A stretch of 64,000 bases of DNA from NCBI GenBank assembly GCA_021613535.1, contig CP075493.1, forward strand, positions 16,120,001 through 16,184,000, in the 5' to 3' direction. The notes beneath the pieces are model-generated. The model saw only the letters and a list, made by a program, of their open reading frames with translations. It made no database searches and was not told where the DNA came from. Below are positions 1-11,900 of this stretch, in pieces. The position numbers were made by a program, and so were the translations under genes. Each line of letters opens with the position of its first letter. The first letter of the stretch is position 1. The stretch is from Adineta vaga (Eukaryota; Rotifera).

Positions 1-1299
1 ATTAAACATGATAAATCATTACGTATTATGCACTAGAGTCCGATTTATAGTGCTAATATAACTATTTTCAAGAAATGAAAAAAAACATGGGTAAAAACGA
101 GCCGTTTTTTTGTAGTCCGACAGGAAGCGGTTTTAATGACACATGATTCAGGGTCCTATCTAATGTAATAAAAAATTAGATAGATTTACAAGAGATGGTA
201 GTCTTATAAAAAAAAAGTGATACTTCGTAGGTGAAAATTTAGATGTCCTATATATCATAGAATCTAGTTCTAGAATGCATACATAGGACCACTCAAACAT
301 GAAGAATTCGATTAGCACACCAGCGCGAATAAAAAGTGAAGAATTAAAGAGAGAGAGAGAGGATATGACTTTTAGAGAAGTTTTAGAAAAATTAGGATTT
401 TGGAGGTTTAGAACCCTTCAGTATTTTGCATTTTTCTTGACGAAAACTTGATCAAAATTAAAAAAACAATACTATATTCGTGATCAGCGTGAAGAACTGC
501 ATCTAGTTATGCATCTTTGTGCCAAAACTCGGAGATGCTGTAATTTCGCTTTAATTGCACCTTACAAATCAGGAGTATTCGAGTAATTGTATTAAGTAAG
601 CGTACTTTAAACGAATTGTTTGATTCATTTTTATACTGATTGTCACGAATGAAAACTTGTTATTTTTGTTTCTTCTTATAGAAAACGAAATTTTATATGA
701 CATTAGAATTATATCTGATGAGAATTACTATAGAAAGATGCGTAAGTAGAGAGGAATACGACTAAAGGTTTGAAAATAACAAATGATAATATCAGAGGGG
801 GGAAAATTTCGATGTCTTATGAATAGTTGCTGTCAAAAAGACATACCAATAAAAACAACATTTATAATTTGATTGTGTCGACGTTCTGCTGGGTGTGGAT
901 GGGCGTGTTTACAGATAAGAAAATAATTCGAAGCAATCATACGATCGCGATTTAGTCACTTGTTCGGCTAGTTTGCTGATTCTGAAGATAGAAGAAAGAA
1001 GTTTATAATATATGAATGATGCATTACTTGTCGTCAATAGGTAATAGATGATCAGGCTTGGTTTGGATGTTTGTATATGTGAATGTGTATAATCTAAAAA
1101 GGATTACATAGATGTGTTGATGAAGAGATGGAAGGTAGAATGATAGATGAGTAACAGAGGAATAATAAATGGGTTTTATTTGAAGAAAAAAAAGTAAAAG
1201 TCTTTGTGTTGGTAAAGGAAAAAGTAGGAGGAATTGTACATTAGTATTGAATGAGAGAGGAAAAGTGTTTTTTGTTGAAATTTAAATGCAGAAATGATA
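1..1299. other. AT-rich stretch with no confident gene
   Basis: I see no convincing coding exon on either strand here. The last few hundred bases may be the 3' untranslated part of the minus-strand RT fragment that ends at 1300. Short purine-rich and GA-rich runs occur (around 350-362) but no recognisable RNA gene. Confidence 0.4.
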
Positions 1300-2296
1300 T
1301 TAGTTTTCTGTTGATTCTATTTTGGTTAGTATTTCTCTTGATGGTTTTTTATGAATTAAGTATTGTTCAAGTGTTCGATTGGTGTTTCCTATCAGAAGAA
1401 TGCGTACATTATTCAGATCATTGGGGCCATATTTAAAATGTTTATTCCACCATTGATTGAATTGTTTTGGAAAGTGTGTTGTTAGAGCACTATCATATTT
1501 ATATTTTACATACATAATTGATTTATTCCATGGTTTTTTTTGTAAGACAGCAGGATATTGAATTGGATCTTTTATCGAGGCATTCAGTTGTTTTTTACGT
1601 CGTGAAGGTTTATGTAGTACTTCATGATGTAATCGTTGATAGATATCTGTATCTAATTGTTCTAAGACAGGAAGTGCATTGTAGTTGTGAAAAAAGTTTT
1701 TAAATTGGTAAGTGATAAATCTTGGTGGATAATTATTTAATAAGAGAGACATGTCAATACGAATACGTTCTGTAATAAAGTCTTCGACATGCGAACAAAG
1801 ACGAGCTGCACGTAATAAAGCTGTATATGGTATATTACGATGAATATGACGTGGATGATCTGATGTATAAAGTAATATATATGGTTCGGCAGTTGGTTTA
1901 TGATAGATCGATGTTCGTAATTGACCATTTTCATTAGTAATTGATACATCGAGAAAATTGACTGACAAACTAATTTCTGGTGTTATCTTAATATTAATAT
2001 CTTTGATTTGAGCTTTTTGTAATTCCACTTGTACCTCGGCAATTGGTTGATTCGTAACGATGAAGATATCATCAATATATCTAAGGAAGAAACATAATAG
2101 AATCAATCTATTTCCTTGGTGAATACATTACATACCTGCCATAGATTCCATTATGTTGGTGTATATATGCAATTAAGTCTTGTTCCCGTTCCAACATATA
2201 AATATTGGCTAGAACTTGTGTGAAAGCGGAACCCATGGCTCCACCACGTATTTGTTTGTAGTATTTATCAAAGTAACGCTCGTCGTGCCGACTCAC
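1300..2296 (-). pseudogene. Penelope-like (Athena-type) reverse transcriptase, 3' half
   Basis: This is the C-terminal half of a Penelope-like retroelement RT. The upstream exon (2296 down to about 2136) carries motif B (GGAMGS) and the following LANIYML stretch. The downstream exon (about 2080 down to 1300) opens with the catalytic YIDD box, followed by the FLDVSI and YHKPTAEPY motifs and the basic tail. A roughly 55-bp GT-AG intron sits two residues before YIDD, at the same place and phase as in the second copy at 19-23 kb. The N-terminal fingers are missing: the frame ends abruptly near 2296, and telomere-like CCCACA DNA lies just beyond. No GIY-YIG endonuclease follows the RT, as is known for bdelloid Athena elements. 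The catalytic box is intact but the element is 5'-truncated, so it is probably dead. Confidence 0.85.
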
Positions 2297-2450
2297 TCAA
2301 CCCTCGACTGTGGAGAACAGGTATTTCTAGTTAGACCCAATAGTGAAACGAATTGATCCGCCAACTTACCATACGAGAAAACCGCTCAAATGTTACTGCT
2401 GAAATGTGTAGTAACCTTCGAAAACAAAATAATAACTTTTTCTATAAAAC

Positions 2451-2535
2451 AATCTCACCCAACATCCCCCACACCCTACACCCACCAACGGTATCACCCA
2501 ACATCCTCACCCACCCACACTCATACCCACACCGT
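2451..2535. repeat. Telomere-like CCCACA tract
   Basis: A C-rich, imperfect array of CCCACA/ACACCC-type units with interspersed CATCC variants. It lies on the 5' side of the minus-strand Athena RT fragment. The TGTGGG hexamer is known as the bdelloid telomere repeat, so this may mark a former chromosome end or an element terminus. Confidence 0.65.
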
Positions 2536-2956
2536 AGTTTATAGAGAATAGAATTGAATGGTGATCAGAGTAGGAATGTTAAATTTTAGTTATTGAAGGT
2601 GAAATATATAGTTATAAAGTAAGTCTATTTAAAACGGTGATGATTGTAAGATAAAAGTTTGTTTTAAAAGTTATTTAGATTCTATTGAACTATTGAAATA
2701 AAAATGTGATATCTTCCTGTGAGCGTCAACGGTTGTTACTTTATGACTGCTCGATATTCGATATTTGACATATTTGAAATAGCACTATACAAAATGACTA
2801 GAAAAACGTTTTATTTCTAATTAAAGAAACGCGCCAATTAGATCAAAAACTGTATATTGTAATAATATTGCGCCCTCTATAGAATGACAGAAAGCAAATG
2901 CCTTGCGGATGTACCGTGAAATGAGTTGCACGAACTTTTCGGACAACCTATTAACA
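2536..2956. other. No feature seen
   Basis: AT-rich sequence between two telomere-like tracts. I find no coding or structural feature I can support. Confidence 0.35.
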
Positions 2957-3030
2957 GAAGGTGTGGGTATGAATGTGATGATGAGATAATACTTTTACCC
3001 ACACCCACACCAACACCCACACCCACCCCA
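2957..3030. repeat. Fold-back with telomere-like arms
   Basis: A short G-rich arm (GGTGTGGGT) is followed by about 30 bp of unique DNA and a longer C-rich arm of ACACCC units, so the unit can fold on itself. It belongs to the fold-back family described in the findings. Confidence 0.6.
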
Positions 3031-3856
3031 TCTATTTCCCTTGTCATACTTCGACCGATAATATCGTTCAATATTCATCCGCATATGAAGAAATATTGAT
3101 GATTTAGATTTAAATCGATCTTCTCTCATAGAAACTGATTAAAATTGGTTTTTCACAAATGGTGGATTTTAATGGATTTTTTTCTAAATAAAAATCTGAT
3201 TATAACTTGATGAAAGTCGTACCATTTTAATACATTTTTTATCATGAAAAGAAGCAATTAAAATCAAATTTTTTACCGTTTATTTTTACATGGGCTATGA
3301 ATAAGATTCGGAAAACGCAACAACTTTCATCGGATCTTTCGACAATTACCGTCTTCTCGATGAAATCTTTGACATTGAGTAGAACAAATGACCATTGTGT
3401 ACTCAGAGCTGTTTCTAGACTTAAAAATTCAAAATTTTCCGTCACAAAAACCCTCATTGTGGTTTCTTTCACTTTAAGATCTACCGAGATGATCGTGTAA
3501 TCATACAGTAAGTGATTAAAATTAATTATCAGTCAACTGTGATCGAAATCATCAATCTGGTTGTTATCTAGGAATTAATCAGATTTTAATTAGTTTTAGT
3601 TTTGATTCTGTTGCAGAAAAATCAGATTTTTGATTATGATTATCCCCATAGGATTTTGAAATTTTAAGCAATTCTAATCCTGAAAAATTTTCACTAGGTA
3701 TCGTGAATTTCAAGAAATCAGATTAACATCAGATAAAAATTATGTCTTTTTGAACTTAAAAAATGCATTTCTGCCGACTAAATAATCAAATAGTCGATTT
3801 TTGTATTAGTTTTTGGCAAAATTGCTTTTAAACATCAATGACGAATTATGAATTAA
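3031..3856. other. No confident gene
   Basis: A short open frame exists on each strand between about 3240 and 3500, but neither resembles a family I know and there is no splice support. The rest is AT-rich intergenic DNA. Confidence 0.3.
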
Positions 3857-4400
3857 TTGATTTTCACTGAAAACAATTTGATCAATGACATAAGTTTTGA
3901 ACATGCAGAAAAAGCCGATGTATGTCTCGTATTAGGCTCTTCAATACGCGTTCCACTAGCAGCGTATGTTCCGCAAAGAGTCAGTGAACGTGGTGGTAAA
4001 TTAGCTATGGACAATTTACAATTGACTTCATCAGCTCCATTAGCTCAACTCAATATTCACGCCTTATGCGACGATCTTATGCGCGGATTGATGGCTAAAT
4101 TAGACATTTCCATACCCGACTGGGAGCTTCATCGACGAGTACGTGCTATCATTCAAAAACAAAGAATTAAGATTATGGGTCTCGATGTTGATCAAGACAT
4201 TTCATACACACTTTTTTTCGAGAGTGAGAATACGAGTTCAACAAGGAACTTTATCGAAATACGAATCCAGAAAGCTCATAGGTCGAGAATCTATCGAACA
4301 TAAAATACCGGTCAATGATAGTACTGGTAATATGGACGTTTATATTGAATTGCATTGGCAAGGCAACTACAATGAACCGATGTATACGCTTCGAACATGA
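3857..4400 (+). pseudogene. Sirtuin (SIRT6/7-like) C-terminal fragment, frameshifted
   Basis: The first frame reads like the C-terminal half of a class IV sirtuin: HAEKADVCLVLGSS corresponds to the NAD-binding Rossmann segment (GSS motif), followed by the GGKLAM and NLQ stretch, the CDDLM helix and the IPDW tail. The catalytic His and the zinc-binding CxxC pairs of a full sirtuin lie upstream in such proteins and are absent here. After about 4205 the homology moves to another frame (THFFSRVRIRVQQ onward, ending YNEPMYTLRT at 4400). The switch falls in the ACACTTTTTTT run near 4210, so a one-base indel broke the frame. There is no upstream exon I can identify. I read this as a truncated, decayed duplicate of a nuclear NAD-dependent deacylase gene. 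Confidence 0.75.
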
Positions 4401-4726
4401 TTAACAGATTCGAGAAAAGACGTACACCTTTTTTATAATCCAAAATTGCGTGTCTGGCGGGAGCAATAAAGTGTTCAAGTAAAAAATCTAACGAATAGTT
4501 TTGTACTTATCTTGCATGATTGATATTTTACTTCGAAAATTAAATGATTTTTTTGAGAATTTTTGTGTAAACAATTAAAGTCTTGATAAAATAATTTGTT
4601 TGACGAATTATCATTGAAGACAAACAAAAAGAAAACAATTCAAATCTTCTAGATTTTACGTCAGGCATCTCGTCGTTTGTCGAAACAGCGGTAATACTAT
4701 TCAGCATCTCGAGGCAATGCAGTTAT

Positions 4727-4838
4727 CTTGAGGGTGTGGATATAGGCGAGAGTAAGTGGGTGCAGGTGCGACTGCGGGTGGGTAAGTGGGCGTAGATGTG
4801 GTAGAAGATAAAAGAATACACCCACCCACACCCTCAAG
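4727..4838. repeat. Fold-back with telomere-like arms
   Basis: Begins CTTGAGGGTGTGG and ends with the reverse complement CCACACCCTCAAG, so about 13 bp of perfect terminal inverted repeat encloses degenerate TGGGTG-rich DNA. It shares its ends with the 32219-32298 unit. Confidence 0.7.
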
Positions 4839-4983
4839 TTCTTCATATGACTGCTAATGATCCAACAGCTATACTTGTACTTACACAAAATATGTTTAAT
4901 CTTTTGTACATTATATGTTAAATATGAACGTGATTCATGAAAACGTAAATCTGGAGCTGATCTTAGCAAATATTTATAATATT

Positions 4984-5056
4984 TTGAGGGTATGAGTGAG
5001 GGTGGATGAGAGTACGAAAAGAAAGATGAATCCTCACCCACACCCTCACCCTCAAG
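4984..5056. repeat. Fold-back with telomere-like arms
   Basis: TTGAGGGTATGAGTGAGGG at the left is answered by CCTCACCCACACCCTCACCCTCAA at the right. About 145 bp separates it from the preceding unit of the same family. Confidence 0.65.
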
Positions 5057-5421
5057 ATTAATAAATCGGTAATTATATTGATTTTCTTTAATATTTGTTA
5101 ACTGATGTTGAAAAAAAAAATACTTTGATTTATTTCAATATCTATATACCTACTTTAATACTGTTCGTGTTCGTGTTCATGTATTGTAAGAGAGAAATTT
5201 AGTTTTGGGTGAAAATGATCGATAGAGGATCGAAAATTTCTAGAATAAAATAAAACAACTTTTTGTTTAAATTTCATTATGTACTATATTTTTCATTATT
5301 ATTATGATTATATTAAATTTGCTCAAAATCTCATGTTCATTTATTCTTTGAACATGCTTTCAAAATTATTTCGCAATAGATTTTTCTTTTTAGAGCAAAC
5401 GAAAAAGCTTATAAGAAATTA
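5057..5421. other. Downstream flank of the ART-TPR gene
   Basis: AT-rich, no gene. It is likely the 3' untranslated and intergenic region of the minus-strand gene ending at 5422. Confidence 0.35.
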
Positions 5422-7533
5422 TTAGAATTTTCTGTTTACACGATCCAGATTCTTTTCGAATATTATTAAATTTGGATGGTTCGAGGATAATGAAAGTTTT
5501 CCAGCATTCACAGCATATTCATAATATAGACGTGCTACCGGGTAATTAGACATACTTTCGTACACTAAACCGATATTGCTATAATATTTGGATAATTCAG
5601 GATGATTTGATGGAAGTGATTTTTGTTGAACTTCAAGAGCTTTTTCGAAGAACAAAAGTGCTTTCAAAAAATCCCTCTTTTTTGCATACACATTACCAAT
5701 GTCGTTATAGGATTTAGCAAAATCAGGATGATTTGGAGGTAGCGATCTTTGGCGGATTTCAAGTCCTTTTTCGAGGTACGAAAGTGCTGTCGAATATTTC
5801 CCCTTATCGCTATACACTCCACCAATATTGTTATAGGAACGAGCCAAATCAGGATGATTTGGTGAAAGTGATTGTTGTCGGATTTTAAGAGCTTTTTCGT
5901 GACACTCAAGTGCTTTCGAATACTCTCTCATTATATCATACACCACACCGATGTCGTTGTAGTACTTAGCTACGTCTGGATGATTAGAAGGAAGAAATTG
6001 CTGTTGAATTTCGAGAGCTTTTTTGTGAAATGAAAGTGCTTTGGAGTGATCGCCTATGTTACCGTAGACATTACCGATATTGTTGTAAGACGTAGCCAAA
6101 TAAGGATGATTAGATGAAAACTTTTCTTGTTTTATTGTAAGTGATTTTTCATAATATATGATTGCCTCTCGATATTTTCCTTGATCATATTTCGCCAACC
6201 CAAGTTGATGATAAAGAGATGCGTTTCCATCCTTATTCATTGGCTGTTCTAATAGCATATCATAAATTTTTTGAGCTTTGTCGGGATGACCCATTAAAAA
6301 GAGTAATTGTCCTAATCGGTCCCATCCTATTGAGTTAGGAAACGTTTCTTCACTTATACGATCAGAAAGCACACGAAGATCTTGATCATTATCATTCGTA
6401 AGTGTCAAATTCACCTGATAGAGTCCTTTATATTCACTGCTCGGCATAACATCTCGAATACGAAAAACTGAATGCATTGAAAAGATCACTTCATCCTCAT
6501 CCTTGTGATGGCTGATGTCTCTAATTGAAGCGAATGGTGTTGTTGATTTAGATGGATCAACATTTATGACAAAGAGAACTCCTACGAGTTCAGGATTATT
6601 TCGATCAGGATCCGCAAAAATAAAAGAAACACCTTTAGTTTCACTAGTTGATAAGAAATTATTGAAGCATATAAGTCCGCCCTTATTTTTTGTCATTTGG
6701 TCAATGTCTGCTTTCAGCAATTGTTGACCGCGATATACTGTAAAAGAGCTATTGAAACGATGTTCATGAAACTGTTCTGAGTATAATCGCTCGATATCGT
6801 TAAGTAAATCCTTGATATAGAAACCCATTCTGAGAATAACTTCTACATCCATCAATCGAAGAGCACGATTCACCCATGAATATAAAAAATATTCACGACT
6901 GTACCACCAAATTGGTCTTTCGTCGCGATACTTCTGTTCGAATTTCTCGATGTCTTTTAACTTCGAAAAATCATTACTAGATACAACCCGACAGTAATGA
7001 ATAAATTCCTGAAGATGTATTTGCTCAAAGTTAATTGTTAATAATATTTCTTTGAGAATTTGGGTGTACATAAAAGATGAATCTAACTCATTCAACTTCT
7101 TGTTTGTGATGTCACTACTTGTACCCATAAAACTGATCGATGTCGCATTTTGTTCAAGCTCACCAGCAAGTGTCCTCAGGCTTTGACAGATTGATGTAAC
7201 TTGAGTAAATACACCTCTGATTTTTGACCAATTCTCAGCCCATTGTTCACATACTACCGCGTTTTCGCCAAAGATAAATATAGTATGAAGTTGTATGATA
7301 TTATGAATTAGAGGCACAATGTTTATACATAATGCATCAGAAATTATCAGAATAATGTTTCTGTCGCAAATATCCATAAGAAAGTCTACGCATTGATCAC
7401 TGTCAGTAAATGTTTCGATAGTGTTAGCAACACTTTTAAATTGTGTGATCATGTTGTGATACTTAGTACTATTTTTATCAGTACTATTGTCCAACCAAAT
7501 CAATAAAATATTTGGTACCATCTGCTCATTCAT
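5422..7533 (-). CDS. ADP-ribosyltransferase with C-terminal TPR array
   Basis: An intact 703-residue frame counted from the first ATG (7533); an in-frame TGA lies just upstream, so an earlier start would need a further exon. The N-terminal ~200 residues are unassigned. The middle (about residues 260-390) matches the arginine-specific mono-ADP-ribosyltransferase fold: YRGQ supplies the R, FLSTS the S-T-S, and KDEDEVIF the E-x-E catalytic pair. The rest holds about six tetratricopeptide repeats of 42 residues, each with a SYNNIG-like core and a SLPxNHPD linker, in the kinesin-light-chain style. Enzymes of this class transfer ADP-ribose from NAD to protein arginines; the TPRs presumably choose the partner. 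There is no signal peptide. ART-TPR fusions are a large family in bdelloids. A single-exon gene with all three ART motifs looks functional. Confidence 0.85.
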   Translation of the reverse strand: MNEQMVPNILLIWLDNSTDKNSTKYHNMITQFKSVANTIETFTDSDQCVDFLMDICDRNIILIISDALCINIVPLIHNIIQLHTIFIFGENAVVCEQWAENWSKIRGVFTQVTSICQSLRTLAGELEQNATSISFMGTSSDITNKKLNELDSSFMYTQILKEILLTINFEQIHLQEFIHYCRVVSSNDFSKLKDIEKFEQKYRDERPIWWYSREYFLYSWVNRALRLMDVEVILRMGFYIKDLLNDIERLYSEQFHEHRFNSSFTVYRGQQLLKADIDQMTKNKGGLICFNNFLSTSETKGVSFIFADPDRNNPELVGVLFVINVDPSKSTTPFASIRDISHHKDEDEVIFSMHSVFRIRDVMPSSEYKGLYQVNLTLTNDNDQDLRVLSDRISEETFPNSIGWDRLGQLLFLMGHPDKAQKIYDMLLEQPMNKDGNASLYHQLGLAKYDQGKYREAIIYYEKSLTIKQEKFSSNHPYLATSYNNIGNVYGNIGDHSKALSFHKKALEIQQQFLPSNHPDVAKYYNDIGVVYDIMREYSKALECHEKALKIRQQSLSPNHPDLARSYNNIGGVYSDKGKYSTALSYLEKGLEIRQRSLPPNHPDFAKSYNDIGNVYAKKRDFLKALLFFEKALEVQQKSLPSNHPELSKYYSNIGLVYESMSNYPVARLYYEYAVNAGKLSLSSNHPNLIIFEKNLDRVNRKF

Positions 7534-7551
7534 TAATACGTAAACGCTCAA

Positions 7552-8734
7552 TCACATTGTTTGAAGAGGCAAATAGTCGGCATGTCATTCTTGTACAATC
7601 TTGATTTCTTCGCTGTTATCAGTTGTTCTTTTTCGTAAATTTTTGTTTGAATGTGGTTGATTTGAAATGATTGAAAAGACTACTTGTAAAATAATAATAA
7701 AAATAACTTATTTTTGTAAGACGTATACTTGTTCTTCAGATTTTTCTCTCTTACTGCTCTTATTCTTTTTCCTATTTATATTAGAAGACACCATATGTTT
7801 CATTATTAAATACTATGAAAGATATATCAGTTTCACTCTCACGATGAATGCTAGAACAAAAACGAAAATGCAACCTTGCATAAATGTGTTTTGTTGTTCT
7901 TAAGGATACGACTGTGGGAGTAGATGTGTCATACTTTTTCTACACCCCCTATAAAGTATTCTCTATTAAAGGTTTCCTGAAACAGACTATTTTTTCGGTT
8001 GAAATATGCCTACTAATAACTTGGTTTGGCTGTAATAACAGCCCGAAATGTCAGAACAGACTTTTCACTTTCGACTTTCATCTCTGTTGTAAATGACAAG
8101 CTAAATATTCTTTGATTTGATGTATTGGAAGTGCGTTGTATTATCTTATAAATCGACCATTTTGTAATTGAATAGGTTACTCATCTGCTACAGAATATTT
8201 TAATCCTGCTATGTTACTTTATTTTTACGGCTAATTCTCTGCAGTATCCGAAGTTTTAACTCTTTCAGAACGAGTAGCCACTATAAGGTTCACTAACTGA
8301 TTTTAAATAGAGACATATCTGATTCACTGACGAATGAGAATAACTATATATGGACAATAATATACTCATTGTAATGATATATACACAATTTCATTGTTGA
8401 GATCCATCTTTATTATTCTTCTTTTTCCGGTCTGCATCAATCCGCGATCCTATCATTCTGATTCTAATATACCGTATATGTTTTTTCTTCTTTTCGTTTC
8501 TTATGAATCATACGTGTTGTCTCTCACATTTTCCAATGAACTATTGACTTTCTAATACCTTCTAAAGACTAATTTCTCTTTCCCCACTCCAATATATATA
8601 TACTTATATACGTCGTTGGAAACTTTCTGATTCATTGATCAGTAATCAATTACACTCGCAAACGACACATTAGAAAAATACTCCATACTACTACAAGTTT
8701 CCTCTCGTTTATTTTGCTGATCTTTGAATACCTT
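7552..8734. other. Intergenic, no gene seen
   Basis: Promoter side of the ART-TPR gene. I find no conserved coding signal; short frames around 7667-8096 look like chance. Confidence 0.3.
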
Positions 8735-8944
8735 ATGGCTGCATTCGGACACAAGGGAAGTACAGAAGTAACTGAAGCCTATATGACTTTCGAGTCCCTC
8801 GCGGAAAATTTTTTAAACAGATACCGGTGTAAGACGCGTTTTTTCCATAATGATCGTGATTATGTGATTAAAGACCGCAATGTTCTCTATAAACTGCAAC
8901 GCTATCCATCGTTGAAAACCGTGGTTTTGAAAAAGCTTCATTAG
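8735..8944 (+). pseudogene. Short frame with an FFHN/KDR motif, repeated elsewhere
   Basis: A 69-codon frame from the internal ATG at 8735. Its second half (RFFHNxxxYVIKDRNV followed by a K..Q spacing) resembles a translated segment at about 53701-53811, which reads FFHNxxxYVLKDRGV. The family is unknown to me. The likeness suggests that both are pieces of one dispersed sequence, not a stand-alone gene. Confidence 0.35.
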
Positions 8945-11900
8945 ATGTAGATTAGTTGCTGTATTCGACAAACGCCATCTTTTATAGTTGTATATATTTG
9001 GAGAAGCCTAAGAAAATTTGAAAGTCGTGATCAGAGAGCGAAATAGAAGCTATAGTTAGTTCTGAGAATTTGTGAGTTTCTCCTCGGAACCCTTCATAGT
9101 ATCGCTAACGTCGTGTTTTCAAGCTCAAGATTAACAGAATTTTAAAAGTAAATCGACAAGTTGGATAGTTCAAACAATAATCAGTTTACCGTGAGGATCT
9201 ATGAATGAATAAAATAATTGTCGGAATCATGAGAGAGCCAACGAGTAAATGTTTCCAACTATTTAAACTTCTGAGAGTTATTTGGACTTTGTGTAAAATA
9301 TAGACCTTAATAAGATTAAAAAAATTAAAAAATATTCAATTTCTCAAGATTTTTCTAATCAGCCTTTCAAGTTTTCTACTAAGATTTTAGATTATACTGG
9401 GGTATATAACGATAAATCGATTGACGATATTTGAATTCGTGACTAAGTTCACGAATTGATCTGTTTAGGAATACGATGCGCGGAAATTTTCCGTCGCGAA
9501 TTAGTTAAGCGTTATAGATGACTGAAAGAACGCAAAAGACTAAATCTTCCGATTTTTACAAATTTCACTGTATCGAGAAGGAACGAATCTTTTCGACTGA
9601 ACTCCTTATAGTATTTTGTTCATAGATGGATACGTTTATGAACAGAATCTGAAGTAGAAATGTCGTCATTAGGTTTATTGATAAATACTCTAACGTCCAA
9701 CAGACTTACACTGGAATAAAATACCTATAATTCTGGATAGAAAAGATGAACGGAATTTAAATTTCCGAATTTTTTCATATTTGAGTGAGATTTATGTTTT
9801 TTCAAAAAGTGCGAACTCAGAAGAGACTGAATAGGTGAAAATATTGTAAGGTATGAATTACTCGAATAAAATCTTCACTTTCTGCACAGTAAGCCAGTAA
9901 GATGTCGATGATAATATTAAGCAAAAAATATGAATTAAAAGGCTTGCACGAAAATTTCTATCCTATCTGTCATTTCGTATCTACAAAACTGATCAATGCT
10001 GGGTAGAAATTATTCAGTCATGCATGAAAGCTATACATTTTGAAGCGCAAAAACATGTTCTGCAGTGAAAATAAGTATAACAGCTAGAAGAAATGCTTCT
10101 AAACTCGTTCATATTAGAAGAAAACTTTTTACTACGTTTCCATTTGTGCTTCTATTTCTTATACTGACAAACCGCTTCTACATTGTCTTGCCAACACCAT
10201 TGTTTGCATTTGTTCATCTTATATTTAATGGTGTTGATTTTTTTCGGAAGGAAAAATCAAATAATAATCGAAGAAAAGCTTTTTGAAGGAAAAAGAGGAA
10301 AAAAGAGAGCAGGAAGCTATGTTTTATAGTGTTTAATCTTTTACTTCGTCTGTCTGAGTAGGAAAAAAGTAAAAAAACACTATTTTTTATTCTTTTACGC
10401 ATCCTTTATAGTGTTGTTTGAAGTAACTATGATGTAGTTCACGATTTCTGATACGGATAGTCATCAAAGATGACTAAATTCTGATTTTGTTTTGTAAAAA
10501 CTACTATTTTTTCAGTTTCTTAAGACGTTATTGAAGCTCACTCAAAAACATAAAGTACGTTGAGCCTTCCCAAGCCTCCGCTACTTCAAATCAGGGAAGT
10601 TTGAACCTCTCCAAGCCTCATGCCTCCATTGCCTATGATGTAACAGCAAACGTTTGACAAATCTTTATTTCAGTGAAATCTTAATTTAAATTCTGCTTGG
10701 CTGGTGAGAGTATATATATACAGTAGAACCCCTCTTACTGAACACCCCTCCTTAGTGAAAACTATTTTCCAGTTCCGACTATATAATTTTCCTCTGTAAT
10801 GGGAACATTGTAGAGGGTGTTGTTACATTTCAACTTAAAACAGTGTATTCTATTGGCTAGTCTGATTTTTGACTATAGAGAAAAAGCTGTTAGCGCAAGT
10901 CCTGTGGGATTAAAATGTAAAATACGATGAACCTTCGGATATTTTGTAACGTACATACAGCTTCTATGATTTTGCGTATACAGTGCAAGTATTTACTAGA
11001 AGTACCGGCTTTTGAGAGGGAGGGGCACGGGAAAGGAGGTCATCGAGTCTGTCAGTCACGTCCGTGGGGGTGGGAGAGGATGGGTGCAAATTTTTGCCCT
11101 TATACACTTCAGCACTCTCTTTCAGATCATGTTTCACAAAATACTATTAAGTGTATAACACGAAATATATATTGTGTACTTTTCTGCTGACAAGTTTCAT
11201 TCACTAAAAAGCAAATGTATGTTTGTCTGTTAGAACGGTCAAAATTAGAGATTAGTTTCAAGGATTAAAAAAAACATACTTTATTGTAATTGTTAATGGC
11301 CAAAAGAAGTAAAGTTGTATATTTCTTTCAATTCATTATAAGTCGAATTAGGCAGCTACTCTGTTTTTCTCACTCTCTTTTGCTTCCTTTGGTATGCATA
11401 CCATTTGCTTGATGGGAGGAGGTGTCATGTACTTCGTCCATGATTCTTATACTCCTCAACAAATTTCATTCCCCTTCATTCCATTGTTCTCTTCTTCCTG
11501 TCTCTTCCATCAATAAAAATCTATCACACAGTTAACGATAGAGCACTACGAAATGTAGATTCACATAGTTTGGTTATACACATTTATGGGCAAATAAAAC
11601 ATGAATATTAACTTTACTTTGATCTACGAAAAAAATGAACTAAACAAAACGATTTTTGTATTCATATTGAAATACAAATAAATTTTCAATCAGAATATTC
11701 TTTTATTAAAATAAATTGATTAATTTTCGTTTAAAATGACGACAGATTAAATAAAATTCTTTTCGAAAACTTTTTGATGTTATTCTATAGAAATAAAATG
11801 TTATCTAAAATAGATTTTTTTTCTATATTTCTTGAATATATAAAAAGAGTATTACGAAAACTTGAATTTGCATAGTTTTATTGAACTAGTTTTTGTAATT

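Noticed and set aside
711-740. CTGATGAG box as a possible further hammerhead
   Set aside because: No CGAAA partner, stem II or ACCGGT stem III nearby.
3242-3500. Overlapping open frames on both strands
   Set aside because: No family resemblance and no splice signals that would join them to a gene.
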